64,000 nucleotides of DNA from Lepidostoma basale (taxonomy: Eukaryota > Arthropoda > Insecta > Trichoptera > Lepidostomatidae). Where the stretch lies: the NCBI GenBank assembly GCA_022606425.2, contig JAHDVF020001505.1:496001-560000 (forward strand), given 5' to 3'. Each line of letters begins with the position of its first letter. Positions within the stretch are counted from its first letter, which is position 1. Shown here piece by piece: positions 1 through 13,099 of this stretch. The position numbers and the translations under genes were made by a program. Under the pieces are notes generated by a model. The model saw only the letters and a program-made list of their open reading frames with translations, was not told the DNA's origin and did no database searches.

Positions 1-360
1 GAATATATTATGTAAGATGTAACGCATATATACCGACTTTTGCAGACTATAAGACTCACTTTGCTTTAAAAAATTGTCTCCAAAATTGAGGTGCGTCTTA
101 TACTCAAAATTGATATAAAAATCTCCGATTTGAAATTCCCACCACTCTTAAAAAAGGCATATATTCGATCTCTATCTGGCAACATGAACTCAAGAAGAAG
201 AAAAAGTTCAGATGACAATTATTATAAATTTTAAAGGTAAGTTTGGCTTTATATACTAAGTTTTTTTTAATCTAACTTTGCTACCTAATAATATAATAAT
301 AAAAAAATTAATCGTTTAAAAATTGAGGTGCGTCTTATATTAGGTAAAATACAGTATACA
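1..360. mobile_element. Small pogo/mariner-like MITE remnant
   Basis: From about 40 to 356 the ends carry degenerate inverted copies: ATAAGACTCACTTTG on the left and GAGGTGCGTCTTATATT on the right. A further internal GAGGTGCGTCTTATACT occurs near 90. No coding capacity is seen. Boundaries and superfamily are uncertain. Confidence 0.35.
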
Positions 361-1026
361 AATACATATATGTATATGTATTGAAGAGAGCTAATGGAGC
401 CGAACATGGATCAAGTAGATAAGTTAACTTACTTTAAAACCAAGGTAATCTTTATCTATATTGTTATGATCATAAAGAATAATATAAAGATAGAAAAAGT
501 CAACTCATAAAAGCATATCTTTACTAACTAAACTCTTTTGTAGTGTGAAAAAAAAAATCTAAAAACATGATTCTTTTCATTTCATTTCACTTTTCCGCAG
601 TTAATAATTAACTTCATACATTATGTATTTATTAGATATTCATTGGATTATCAATTTACTAAAAGTTTTAATAAAACAGATTACACCATATTCTGATGCT
701 TTCACGCTTTATCACATCATAAGTTTAGACAGTAAATTGTGTAAATTGCCAATATTAGAATTGTCTTCAACAACATATAATTATAAAAAATTCATAATAA
801 ATTTTCTTTCTGATGGACTGAAATATAAGTTCAGTATTGTGAGAAAGGAATTGTGCTTTATAGTCTAGAACAAATTGAATTTGGGTACAGTACCTCACCG
901 TCAGAGTTAATAATCGATGCTCTCATACATAAGGATTCCCGAAATAGTGAATTTTAGTAATTTCCCTTAAACCAGAGTACAATTCTGCATGACCGTAAAA
1001 GTATGTAATATATATGGAATACTTAC

Positions 1027-1138
1027 TGTAGAATGCCTCCAGAAGTTGATGAGGCCATGGATGTCGGTGCTGGGCGCCAGAAGCAGGTAGTCACGCCACT
1101 CGTCGTAGCTGATATTCAGACTCCCATCCTGGTCCATT
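1027..1138 (-). CDS. SCaMC: SCaMC coding exon 4
   Basis: Acceptor TTGCAG|AATGGA, donor TCTACA|GTAAGT, 112 nt, phase 2 to 0. It encodes MDQDGSLNISYDEW, RDYLLLAPSTDIHGL and INFWRHST. The reading must continue in exons to the left of the window. Confidence 0.94.
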
Positions 1139-4100
1139 CTGCAATTTAACAAACACTCATTATTAATCACTACTAGAATTCAGTAGTAAGGATAATTTAT
1201 AAATCAGAACATTTTTACCCTTAAACTAAAAATAATACCCATAAAAATGGTCCATGTTTTGTCTATAAGTATTCAACTAATCAATAACAATAAATCATTA
1301 CTACTCTGAATAGTTCATATATGCATGCAATTAAATGTTATTTAAAGATGTCGAGGACAAACAAACTCATTCATAGAGACAATCAGAAATGATATTCATT
1401 AAAAATATTTCATAAAAAATATTACATATCAAAAATAATTAGATTTATGTATGTTAGATTTTTTTAAATATATATTACTAATTGATTCTGTTTGATCCTC
1501 ACAAATCTTTATTAAATACCCAAAAATGTTAATAAATTGAGACGGTTAAGAGCAAATATTATTTATTGGTAAATACCAAGAGAAATCATATTATGTAACA
1601 TATGAGAATATGGGCCTGCGGATTATGAATTCCTTCAGTAACGGCGAATGTAATCCTTTAGTATGATACAAAGCACAGTTATACTGCGAGTAGGTTTGGC
1701 AACTACCCAGTTTTCTAGGGTGCTCTCTATGTAGGTTACAAGTATTGATTTCACCACTGAACTCCACTTGAAAGTTAAAACTTTTACACTGCCTTTAGTA
1801 ACACTATACAACATTCTACACACTACAGATAATTAAGTGGTTGGAATGCAGAACCTTATCAGCAACAATTGTACAAGGGCACCATTCATTACTCACTTTT
1901 TTTGCAAAGATTTAATAATATACTTTTATGATAAGTTTAGTGAATTTTTGCTAAAGATTTAACATTAGGATTAGGCGATCAAATTACACAAGGCTCAAAG
2001 ACTGACTTGAATTAACCTAAATTTTGTGTAATTTCCACAGAACCACAACACTTGGTCAAATATCGAAAGAACTATGGTCATTTTTCGCAATTGCGACAAC
2101 ACAAATTTTACGTTACGGCCGAACCTAAGAAGCTACAGTGTGGTAAATTATTTTGCTCCAATGAGTGTCAAATGTCCTTGATCTTAGCATATACACATTA
2201 ATAATGTAAAGATTATAATTTTAAAAAATAAAAAAATATTATCTAATATAATAAATTAAATCATTTACAATATATACAAAAACAAATTAAATAGTTACTG
2301 TAACCAATAATGAATCAAGATTGCCTTATGCTCAGCCCCATTCTCCCGGTAAGTACGTCCCTATATAATTATGACTCTTTAATTCAATTTTAATATAAGG
2401 CATTTCATACAGCACATGATCGTAAAGCCTAATTAAAATAACAATCAATAAATGTCAATACACAAAGTGGCACATTTCCCACTGCCAGTTGGGATTGATA
2501 TTAATATTATCAGGTGTGACATGTTTTTATTATTTTGCATGTATATGTGTACACATATATTTAATTTCTTGTCAATCATAAACACATTGGATATAAGCAC
2601 TAAAATGCTAAGTAAAATTAATTTAAGGGTTAATTAACACCACTGTAAATTTTCCAGAGAATCGTTATTTTTTTGCATTGGCTTAAAATATAATTTGAAT
2701 CTTCCAGAATAAGGGGCAAAAGTTTCGATACCCGAAAGAATTTTTTTTCATTGAAATTTCGAGCTCTACCCCAAACGCATCAGACTATTCCGTAACGACT
2801 ATGAAAATCCTTATGATAAGATACAGTCTAATATCTTCCGTTTTGATTTTGTAACTTCTCATTAGAGAATGAATTAACATTAATATGTATCAATTAATAT
2901 ATTAGAAATGTATTAACATTAATATGTCATTAGGAAGTACTTATGTTTGGTTAGAAGCATTTCCAAACAGATATATTTTATATGAGTGTCATGTCAGGGC
3001 ATGTACAAAAATGACAGAGTTTCCTCATTTGAAATCACGGTTTTGTGTGTAGTGTTGACCTTTAAATTAATTTGTAATAGAGTATAATAAGCTAATATTA
3101 CGGTGCGAATGAACATGCATGAATGTTATGAACAAAATAATAAAAGGATCATTAAGATGGTTTGAACATATGGAAAGAATGAATGAAGAAAGAATGGTAA
3201 AAAAATTATATGTTAAAGATGTAAATGGAACCAGAAATAGAGGAAGACCGAGGAAAACATGGCATGATCAAATAAATCAAATATTGAATATCGGCCATGT
3301 GAGGAGTCAGAGAAATCGACGTGCGTACATGACACGATGTAGGAATGTTTAGGAAGCGAGAGAATATCAGGACAAAAAAGTGTGGCAGTCCATTCTTTCT
3401 GCTTACCCCTTCGGAGAGACGGCGTGATGGTTAGTTAGTAGTTTCACAAAAGTGTACCAGGCTAAGAAAAGTTCGATAATATTGTATCCAATGCGGTGTC
3501 GGAACAATACATCATCATCATCAACACGACTGTTGAATAGATTTGAGGCTGAGAGTGATTCTAAAAGAGTCAGTTTTTCAGCCAATTAATTAAAACATTT
3601 TGATATTACATATCAATTTGGCTATAAAATTATATATTTTTTTGCCATTTTCTCTGCCATTTTGCAACACATTAAGAGTAAAACTTTTTAGAAAGAAGTC
3701 CTAGAGGCACGGGCTTCGGAATAGTAAAATACTGCTATTTAATGATGGTATTACTCATATTCTACGGTTCATGAAAGCTTAGGAGATGGATATTGGTGTC
3801 TAATAGTAAAAATTTTGCCTTGAAGCCAATGCTAAGCGGATCAAACACGCCAAGATGTTTTTGACAGATGCAGCAAAAGAGGCACGCTTTAGCATGAAAT
3901 CTTTGTTAAAAGAAAATAAGGAAGAATGTTTTAAATTAAAAAGGTTTTTTTATGATCCCTGGACAGATTAATGCTAAAAAATAATTAACAGCCAAATTTT
4001 TTCTTGCGTACAACACATTTCAAAACTTTTATTGCGTTTTTCGCAAAATACGATTTTTTAAAACGGCACACAGCATAACTCCAACAAGTTTTATTATATT

Positions 4101-7100
4101 CATTTAAATTTTTAACAGTATGTTTAAAATAACATTATAAAGAGAAATACATACGGGATTTTAGGTGTTAATTTAAACTTTTTTGTTTAATTATTTATCT
4201 AGATTCAAATTTGCAACAGCTATAATGCGTTCTGGAGAGTACCCCAAAATCAAGAAAATTCTTGATTTTTTATTGAATACTTAAATATACGCTGTATCAC
4301 TTCTTGGAATATCATTATTCTATTACTTTTCTTCTAATCCAAAAAAAATCTCAAAAAACGCTTTGGTTATTTACAGTGGTGTTTACCCCGTAGTGAAAAT
4401 AATGGGAGAAAAAATAGTGAGAATTAATGAAAAAAGTATATGTACATGATGTAATCGTAACTAGAAATAGAGGAAGATTGAGGAAAGTACGGCACAATCA
4501 AATATTAAATGTCGCCCACCTAAGGAGTCGGAGAAATCGAGGTGCGTACAAGACACGATATATAATATGAATGTTGAGGACGAGAAAGACGGCGTGAAGG
4601 TTAGTTAGTTGTGAAAATAATTGGATTGCCACTTAGAGAATTTGAGAATAAATATGGAGAACACATTAGAAAATTCAAAAAATATTTTCCATGTACCTTA
4701 ACTAGTCAGTGATATAACAAAATTATAGTCTCATACTGTAATTGAAATAAGAAATTTGTGACAAAATAAAATATTGTGTATAATAGTGTTTTAACAAAAC
4801 TAGAAACTTTTATTTCAATAGTCACTACAAATGTACTAAATAAATGCCCCTTCATTCCCTTACCAAATGATGAAGAATTCAAGTAACATGATATTTCAAT
4901 TTTAAATGATACTAACTACATGTTAGCCCATTTACTGGGTTATGTTTTTCCTGTGCTATTTATAGTTGTATAATGTGAAACATGGGCCACAAGTGTCGGG
5001 AGTTGTCTGTTGAAAATTTAGCAAAGCGCACAGAGTGTAAATTTTGTCACCTTTTCAATAAATTTGTGGCTTCCATACGATCCATTCCGATGCCGAGGTC
5101 TGCGAAAGCTGTGATCAGTTCTTCCAGGTCAACCTTGCCTGAAAAAGACCAATACCAATGATTATTATTTTGTTGAATCACTATTTACAGATCATTACAG
5201 CGTGAGCTAGCTATCATATTGATTCTCGTGACATGTGATAGGTAGCTAAATCTATTTCTAATTCTACACCAGACCCAAAACAATCACACTGCCATCGCCG
5301 AGAATTGAACCTGGGACCTTCGTTTGTCATGGCACTTAGCACTTGACCACGAAGATCGTCAATATAATTATTTAATGAGAAAAATAACTTTTGATTTTCA
5401 AAATACAATCATACGGTGCCACAACAGCATTGCAATATTCTAATTTTTTTTAACAACTTGAATTTATTTTATTATAAGCAAATGTAAAACTGAAAAAATA
5501 ACAGCAATAAAAAAGGTTAATTTAAGGAAAAATATCAGAATGAAAAGAACTAAATATCTACCAGCAAACTTTTATTCAGCCAAGTTACAATTTATCAATT
5601 AAATATATGTTTCATGGTACGAAAGCGCCATTATGAAATAATTCATAAAATAATTATATTTAATCATTCGTTTTTTTTCTAAATAAATATTCCTTTATAA
5701 TATGCAAAACACAGAATGTAACTACTACCACTGATTTGTTCAACTGAATCATTATATCTCAATAATTATTCATAATAGGAAAGGAAGAATACATAATGAG
5801 TTTTTTTTTTTCATTTACATTTAGTATGGGCATGCTACAAATCCATTGAAATAAACATTCGTTTCAAACTTGTTTATGAATACGGAACAACTGAGACACA
5901 TCTGCTAGCTATTCTAGGAACATAAATATACATCAACAGGTGAGGAAACAGTTTCATTGTGCTGGTTGTTATTTGCATCTTCGGTAGATAACATACAAGA
6001 ATTGTAAGTCTCATCAGACTAAATCAGTTTATAATAAAATAAAAATTCAACTTAACGATAAAGAAAGTTTAGTTTTAAAATTGAAATCATTACAATTTGA
6101 ATAACCAACAAAAATAAATCTGCAGAACATTTATTTATTTAACTAACTAACCATCACGCCGTCTCCCTGAAAGGGTAGGCAGAAAGAATGGACTGCCACA
6201 CTTTAATCGATGCGGCACTCCATCCTTCTCTTTATTTATTTTATTAGTTAAAAAAAATATTTGATACTATTTAAAAAGATATGACTGGGACGATTGGACT
6301 TGTAGTATTGGGGTTCAAGTTATACTTTTATTTTAAAATTAAAAGCATGGGATTAAATGAGAAACCAAAATATATCAGAATTCAGAAATTTTCATTTACA
6401 TGTTTGTGATATAACATCTACTGAATGCGTATATTTTTCTGTTGTTAAATCTTAATCTTCAAATACTTCAAAAGTTATGCTAACTTTTATCAGATGATTT
6501 TTTTTTAACTTGATAAACCTTCATAAAATAATTATGTAAGATCATAAAAAATATAATAATATTTTAACAGTGTTGGATCCTGTGGCACACTTAATATATC
6601 ATTTTATAGAATGTAATAAAACATCTGTGACATACAAAACACATGACACATTCTGTTCGCAGATGAAACTCACATTCACAAATACAAATTTTACAAGGTT
6701 ACACAAGTTAACTGAGAAGGTTGCTTTACTTGAATTTAAAAAGGTCTGATCAAAATTTACTAAATTAACCATAATCCTGTGCACACCGGAATTAAATCAT
6801 TTTTCATAAGAGCAGATGGAAAATGAAAGATTTACAATAGGCGTTTTAGGAGGTATATTTCCATTGTTTGATTTTCATAAACATGAAATGGCTGTCATAA
6901 AAAGATTGTTTATGCTAGCTATGATTCAGGTTTGTGGTTGGATGCCAAGAATTCGGGAAAGGGGAAATATTTCAGATTCTAGAACCCAATATGAACACAT
7001 ATATGAAACTTTGTGTTAAAATGTCAAGATAACATAGAAAAGCAAAATAATAAAATAAAAAAAACGAATACGTACCATCTTGGTTCTTATCCAGGTGAGT

Positions 7101-10100
7101 AAACTGTAATTTTAGGTTTTTCTCGTGCTCCTTTACATAATGGATAAATTCTGATAGCGAGACATCTCCGCTCGCGTTGGAATCTGACTGCGCGAGGAAT
7201 TTCTGTAAACATACACAATATATACCAAATAAATTACAAGGTATTGTACCCAATCACATTAACGCAGTAATACAAAAATACAATAATTATAAGCAGCAAC
7301 TGAGTAATATTGAATTTCCCATTTTTAAATGATAATATATTATATTTCAAATTTAAGTACACAACAAAACAATATAATACGATAAACTCAAACCATGAAA
7401 CTGGATTATAATAAATGCCACAAACAGTACAAATTTTGTTGTATTTGATCAAGACAAAGGGAAATACTAGACAAAAGAAAAATAACAATTTAGAGAACAA
7501 TGTAAGAAAAAATATAAGTGAATTTACCAAAGGAAAACTATTTTTACTAGAAATATGAAACAATGTTACAACTTTTCATTGTAGCAAAGTATTTACAAAA
7601 CTTTTTACAAATATAGAAAGTCTTTGGAATAAGTTGGCGAATTACCATTGTATCCAATTTTATTTATGAAATTATATTTTATTATTCACAAGTGAATGAA
7701 ATTTAAATAAAATTGATAATCTCCAGATTCTAATGTATAATTGAACTGTTCAATATATAATCAAAAAATAATAATACACTTTTGGTAATTTGTATTAACA
7801 CCACTTTATTTGGTAACACCAACAGGTTTCGCTCCCGCCGGAGCTTCGTCAGGGTGAGTAAACTGAATTTACTCTCTCACCCTGACGAGTAAACTCAGTT
7901 TACTCTCTCACCCTGACGAAGCTCTGGCGGGAGCGAAATCAGTTGGTGTTACCAAATAAAGGGGTTTCATACGAAAGTTTAAAAAAAATACATAGAAGTG
8001 TTACATCGCTTCAGCAGTATCTATCAATGCTCAATTGGTAGAATATTTATTTTATTTAATATTTATAAGATGAATATTAAATAAAATAATGCTTTATTTA
8101 AGGATGAAATATGAGTGCATTAAAAAAATACAGGCAATGTTTACTTTCATGGGAAGAGGGTAAAAATAAGGTTTGTGATTAAATTTGTGCTTTGGATAAA
8201 ATATAAAATCATGTTTGAAATTATGACCCAAAAAAGATTTTTTTAATGAATACAATATTTATTTTATTTAATATTTATAAGATGAATATTAAATAAAATA
8301 ATGCTTTATTTAAGGATGAAATATGAGTGCATTAAAAAAATACAGGCAATGTTTACTTTCATGGGAAGAGGGTAAAAATAAGGTTTGTGATTAAATTTGT
8401 GCTTTGGATAAAATATAAAATCATGTTTGAAATTATGACCCAAAAAAGATTTTTTTAATGAATACAATGCTTTAAATAATCACTTTTAATCAGCAAAGTT
8501 TATTTTTACATAAAATATGTAACGCATATATAATTATGTTAACAATAACAAGTAGCATGCTATTAGAAAAATAATTTTAAAAAATAAAAATAAATTATCT
8601 AATAAAAATAAAAACAATACCTACATATACATATGCATACATACACAATTTTCATACATACAAATGCATACATACATTATATATATACAAACATAGATAC
8701 AGACATAACATACATAAATTAATACACAGATATTCACATTCATATACATACATTCATATACATACATACATACAGGTACGCATACATGCATACATACACA
8801 TACATACATATGCATGCATACATACACATCGTACATGAATGACATGGATGTATTTGTGTGCATGCATGCATGCGTACATGAATGAGATATATAACTAACT
8901 AACTAACTAACCATCACGCCGTCTCCCCGAAAGGGTAGGCATAAAGAATGGACTGTCACACTTTTACTGATGCGGCACTCCATCCTTCTCTTTTCGCTCC
9001 GCGGGAGACGCAGTGTGATGGGTTGCGAACCTCATCGCCACCAATAGGCATCTCCCGCGCACACTTCGATCGTCCAACACCCACAAAACAAATCTAAAAC
9101 AAATAATATAAAATACAATGATATAAAATAAAATAACAAAATAAAAATAATTTAACACAAAATGTTCAAGTTACACACATACATGAATTACATGTGTGCA
9201 TACATGCATGCATGCATACATGACTGACATTCGTGCATGCGTGCATGAATGCATGCATACATATTTTTAACTATTTATAATTATCATGACATACGAATAT
9301 ATTATAATTAAACAAATAAATAAAATGTCAATTAATGCAATTACAATAACGCTCTATGCAATAAATCATGTCGCAAAAAGATAACGATGGTATATGTCAT
9401 ACCCTGTAACCATTCAATTGTAAGACACATTGAATATATTTGATGACTTGATATGTGAAAATGGTGTACAGAAAAAAACATCAAGGGATACGAATAAAAG
9501 TTAATGGCAGTGATGAAATGAAATTCAAAAGACTACGACATGAAATTCGTGTTGTCGTTATTTTAACCTAACTTAAATTTGGTGGCATTTGCGTACACCC
9601 ATTGTAGTCAAGTACTTCTTACAAATAAAGTATTTGGAATGCAAAAGAAAAATGAAGATAATTCTTATGAATATGAATATTATGTTGAAAATAAGTTGAA
9701 AACCTTATGAAAAAAATACATGTCAATTTAAAAAAATAATTAGTGAAGTGTAGCGAAAGTCATACAGCAAAATTCATTCTATATCGAAACAAGAATCGTT
9801 CTTAATAAATCTTTTTTTGATGGAAATTTTAAATGTACTGATCTTCTATTAAAGGTAAATGTTTTTAGTTGTTACATCACTCTCAAAGATAATAGGAATG
9901 AAAAAAAATAAGTTTACTTTGGTATGTGTACGAGTTGAAATGTATTTGCTATTCCAAGTGGGTTGATAAATCAACAAAAAAACACATTCTCACGGTAATA
10001 ATAGATAAATTTGGCAACTTGCCATTAATCCGTTAGTATGTAAAATAGCTGAATTTCTCAAGTTTCGATAAAACGGTAATCTATTTCAAACGTAAATAAA

Positions 10101-12773
10101 AATGATGTGGTTTGATCCAAAATAACCATTTAATTCTAGAAAGATAGTACCCTTTTTTTAATTAGAGATCAGTTGCTGGTGGATTGAGAACAACTTATTT
10201 GACATATGAAAAGCAAGAACAATGAAGGTACACAAAATTGTATACAAAGAGTTGTTCCAAGTAATACCACAAACACAATTTTATCACACATAAAAAAGTA
10301 TATGAACCACTTCAGAGAACTTATGATTCTATGGGTGGTTTTAATTATATTGAAATTAGAAATTCATGTTGTTATTTTTTAATGTAATAATAATTGAAAA
10401 AAAATATTGGAAAAAAATATATACTGATACCGCATTTTAATTCTAAAATATGACGTCAAATCTTGCTTAAATCCTTTCCTATATTTGTCTTGAAACAGAC
10501 ATTTTAAAAGAGTATTCATTTTATTGTAAACTTCCATTCTTTTCCATTATTTCGATTATGTGAGAAATAAAACTAATCTATACACCAATGTAATCACATA
10601 TGGTATTTAGATTTCCACACCACTCCATTATGTGAAGATACCATATAATGATAATGCACTTGTACCAAACACACGGAGAGATTGATCAGCTTATCTTTAA
10701 AAAATCATTCAAAGTTTCACATAACAAGCCAAAAAATATTACAGTGACTATTTCATTTTGCAGTTGCCTTTTTCTAATGATGGGACCATTTATAGAAATC
10801 AAAAACTGATCATCAAAATGCTAATGGATAAACAATAATAAATAACAATGCTATCATATCATATGTTAGTGTAAACAATGTTATAAAAAAAACAAGTAAA
10901 GCTAATTGGTTCATGGCAAATAGAAACATTTAAAACAAAATAAGGTTATTCTACAACCAAAAAATACTATTCTATTTCAAATATAATGTCGATAGCTAAA
11001 CATAAGAGTATCGTTAATGACTCATTGTTGTTATATATATGTATACCATAAACTATAATACAATATATATTTATACCATAGTGTTTATGCACTATGTCTG
11101 ACAATATTGAAATATTGCTGTAAACTTTTTGAAATAAAAATATTTCAAATCTGATTTGACATAAGACAAAACTTTTTTACTTGTGATGTAAACAATTAAC
11201 TTACTTAAATTTTAGGTTATATTTTAATATCTGGTCGGAAGATAACACATTATCAAATAATTTAATTCCCTTCTTAATATTTTGGTTTAGCTTATCAATA
11301 GACTGAATGAGTGATTTAGTTTAAAATGGATATATGATTATTTTACATTTGCCTGGTAGTGCTTGTTCACTGGCAATATTGGATATGTATTTCATTCAGT
11401 TTTTAATTTGGTATTTCATATAATTAAAAACTATACCTCAAACATTATAAAAACAGAAAAAATAGAATAGGAATGTCATAAGTCAATTAAATTTTTATTA
11501 AATAAATTGTAGTTTATTATTATTATACATATTTGAAATTAAATATCATTTAAAAGTTTATGGTGTTTAATGTTGTAAAAATTTATGTTGTTTAATGAGT
11601 GTGTTGATAAGTTAATTATATCTTATATCTTGGTAGAAGTTCAAAAACTGAATTGCGACAATGTAAATTGCGTCATTTTTTTGTTGCAAATAATTTATTG
11701 TATCTCATATTTCAAATGTATCTAAATTAAACATCCCAATAGAAGTTAATATATAGTGATTAAAAACTTGATGCGCTGTGTCAAAAATTGCACAATTAAA
11801 TGCAATTTATAAGAAACAAAAATTAATATGTGTAAAATGCTAAAGATTGTTATTGTATCTAGGGAAAAATTTGAATATAGTGACTAAAAAAGAATTTAAA
11901 AACATAGAAAACTTGTTTAATATCAGCTTTACTGTTTGTTATGTGAAACTTTTATAAAATTTGTAGCTGTATCAATGTATGTTTTATATTTTCAAATGGT
12001 TGAATTAAATTCTTTATTTTTAGTGCATCTATAATTATCAGACTTAGCGAAGCCTGAACTTTGTCAAAAATTGTACAATTAAATATAAGCAAAAAAATAA
12101 TTATTACAAAAAAATTGTGCGTAAGGGTTAATGTTGCTAAATGAAATTTATCTGTTGGAATTTCTGAGTAACTAAAATCTGAATGCACTTAATATCTCTT
12201 TTTTTCAATTGATAACATGACGATAATGTAAATTAATTACTTCCTTACTTTTGAACACTTTTTTTTAAATAATTTTCGTTTTTTTTTCAATTTAATTTTC
12301 AAATGTAACTGTTTGAAGATAAAATTACACAATAAAATGCAATTAATTAAAAACAAAAGACATTTATGAATTACAAAAATACATGTGTGGTAAAGTGTGT
12401 AACTTTTGTTGCTTTAAAATAATATATTATTAATACAATTAAATATCAACGATCATATGACAAAAAAGTATCAAGTAAGTATCGGTGACGCTAAGGATAA
12501 TCCGATGTGAGTGTTAATAATATAAAAAAAACAGTTAAAATTGATGTGTCCAACAAAATGTAATCAATGACATACCTCTGCATACTTCTGATGAAGGCCA
12601 AACTCGCGAAGTGCCACAGAAAGATCATGGATATCAATCTTTCCGTTCCCATCAGCATCAAGCTTGACGAATAATTTTTCTAATCTCTCTTCGTCCTCTT
12701 TAGGTAGTTCTTCAATTTTTAAAGGCGGATGACGGTTTATTGTAGTGTCCTGAAACTTCTGTGAAGCGGGCAT
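1027..12773 (-). CDS. SCaMC: SCaMC calcium-dependent mitochondrial carrier, N-terminal EF-hand half (partial gene)
   Basis: Four minus-strand exons (12773..12576, 7202..7076, 5138..5051, 1138..1027) join in phase to 175 codons. The product has four EF-hand units: loop 1 DADGNGKIDIHD, loop 2 DSNASGDVSLSE, loop 3 DKNQDGKVDLEE and a degenerate loop 4 starting DQDGSLNIS, followed by EWRDYLLLAP and FWRHST. This order and the EWRDY...W(R/K)HST ending are those of the SLC25A23/24/25 short calcium-binding mitochondrial carriers. That family exchanges ATP-Mg for phosphate across the inner membrane, with the EF hands sensing cytosolic calcium. The start ATG at 12773 follows an in-frame TAG seven codons upstream. 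The window ends before the six-helix carrier domain, which should lie to the left. Introns hold repeats only. Family assignment is secure; the choice among the SLC25A23/24/25 paralogues cannot be made here. Confidence 0.93.
3101..3443 (+). mobile_element. LINE with (TTAG)n tail, 5'-truncated copy
   Basis: It encodes the last part of a non-LTR reverse transcriptase ORF: GSLRWFEHMERMNEER, then RNRGRPRKTWHDQINQIL, with a premature stop in the CMNVEEARE segment. It ends GGCGTGATGGTTAGTTAGTA, the 3' end shared by this family. It sits in the SCaMC intron, opposite to the gene. Confidence 0.8.
4400..4612 (+). mobile_element. LINE with (TTAG)n tail, decayed copy
   Basis: A shorter, more mutated copy of the same 3' region, with internal deletions. 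It ends GACGGCGTGAAGGTTAGTTAG. Confidence 0.7.
5051..5138 (-). CDS. SCaMC: SCaMC coding exon 3
   Basis: Acceptor TTTTTCAG|GCAAGG, donor AAAAG|GTGACA, 88 nt, phase 1 to 2. It encodes KVDLEELITAFADLGIG and on to TNLLK, completing EF-hand 3 and entering EF-hand 4. Confidence 0.92.
5165..5365 (-). mobile_element. tRNA-derived SINE with (AAT)n tail, degenerate copy
   Basis: Read on the minus strand it has a B-box-like region (GGTTCAATTCTCGG), then CAGTGTGATTG, TGGTGTAGAATTAG and a tail starting GATTCAACAAAATAAT. It matches the copies at 30.6, 46.1 and 51.9 kb. It lies beside SCaMC exon 3. Confidence 0.7.
6139..6233 (-). mobile_element. SINE sharing the (TTAG)n LINE tail, fragment
   Basis: The minus strand reads GATGGAGTGCCGCATCGATT, then TGTGGCAGTCCATTC, then GACGGCGTGATGGTTAGTTA. 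Only the last third of the element is present. Confidence 0.65.
7076..7202 (-). CDS. SCaMC: SCaMC coding exon 2
   Basis: Acceptor TTTACAG|AAATTC, donor GATG|GTACGT, 127 nt, phase 0 to 1. It encodes KFLAQSDSNASGDVSL through FTHLDKNQD, that is EF-hand 2 and the first part of EF-hand 3. Confidence 0.93.
7798..7969. repeat. Foldback element with hammerhead-like motifs, family 1
   Basis: Two arms of about 55 bp face each other (TATTTGGTAACACCAACAGG... against ...TTGGTGTTACCAAATA). Each arm carries CTGACGA, a GCTCC/GGGAGC hairpin and GAAA(C): minus strand 7852..7826 and plus strand 7913..7940. The centre has a small internal duplication of CTCACCCTGACGA. A second copy lies at 63.32-63.47 kb. Confidence 0.75.
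8042..8465. repeat. Two identical tandem 212-bp units
   Basis: A segment beginning AATATTTATTTTATTTAATA is repeated immediately (8042..8253 and 8254..8465). By eye I see no difference between the units, so the duplication is either recent or an assembly artefact. Confidence 0.9.
8615..9250. repeat. Imperfect TACA/CATG microsatellite tract
   Basis: A long run of TACATACA, CATGCATG and related tetramers covers about 8620..8880. It resumes at 9170..9260 after an inserted SINE. Long open frames here are only Met-Tyr-Val-Cys repeats and are not genes. Confidence 0.85.
8889..9105 (-). mobile_element. SINE sharing the (TTAG)n LINE tail, longest copy
   Basis: On the minus strand it runs from GTGGGTGTTGGACGATCGAA through GGTGGCGATGAGGTTCGCAA (a B-box-like GGTTCGCAACCC) to GGATGGAGTGCCGCATCAGT and then the LINE-type 3' end GACGGCGTGATGGTTAGTTA. 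It is inserted in the microsatellite tract. Confidence 0.75.
9260..12560. other. SCaMC intron 1, left part
   Basis: AT-rich sequence with no recognisable gene or mobile element. Between about 11.6 and 12.45 kb, similar motifs (TTGCACAATTAAATGCAATT and variants at 11.79, 12.07 and 12.33 kb) recur about every 270 bp. This suggests an old degenerate tandem array. Confidence 0.5.
12576..12773 (-). CDS. SCaMC: SCaMC coding exon 1
   Basis: It encodes 66 residues from MPASQKFQ to HQKYAE, including EF-hand 1. The donor is GAG|GTATGT and the exon ends in phase 0. The apparent upstream extension begins at GTG and is blocked by an in-frame TAG, so the ATG at 12773 is preferred. Confidence 0.92.
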
Positions 12774-12927
12774 GTTGACTGGCGACACGAACTATTCGAA
12801 TAAAATATTAAGTTAACTTGTATTAAATGTTGTAAATTCAATATTTCACTGTTGTATTTCGATTAAAATTATAATATGTTCACACAGAATTGATGAATAA
12901 TAACGATTGTAGTTGACGTTAGCTTAC

Positions 12928-13080
12928 TACTCGAGCGGATCGATCCACTCGCGATGGCAGCTGAAGAGAAAATGTGCGGTGTAGAGTCGAACGTGGAACG
13001 TGGTACACATGCGCAGTGGGCCGCGGGCGGACCGACTCGGTGTAGGTAGGCCGATACTTCACTGGCGCTGAAATTTAAAA
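12928..13080 (-). promoter_or_regulatory. SCaMC: Probable SCaMC 5'UTR exon and promoter region
   Basis: This GC-rich block stands out from the AT-rich surroundings just upstream of the first coding exon. On the minus strand it ends with GAGTA|GTAAGC, a usable donor, and an acceptor-like AG (GAATAG) lies shortly before the ATG. It is therefore probably a noncoding first exon. The transcription start is not resolved. Confidence 0.5.
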
Positions 13081-13099
13081 TGCATAGAATGTCCCACTT

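Larger units (their letters stand above)
1139..5050. other. SCaMC intron 3
   Basis: AT-rich intron of about 3.9 kb. Apart from two degenerate plus-strand LINE fragments (3101..3443 and 4400..4612) I see no gene or structured element. Confidence 0.7.

Noticed and set aside
7234..7563. 109-codon hydrophobic minus-strand frame beside SCaMC exon 2
   Set aside because: Poly-Phe/Leu/Ile composition from AT-rich intron sequence, with no continuity to the exon frame.
8621..8863. 80-codon frame rich in Met, Tyr, Val and Cys
   Set aside because: It is a translation of the TACA/CATG microsatellite.
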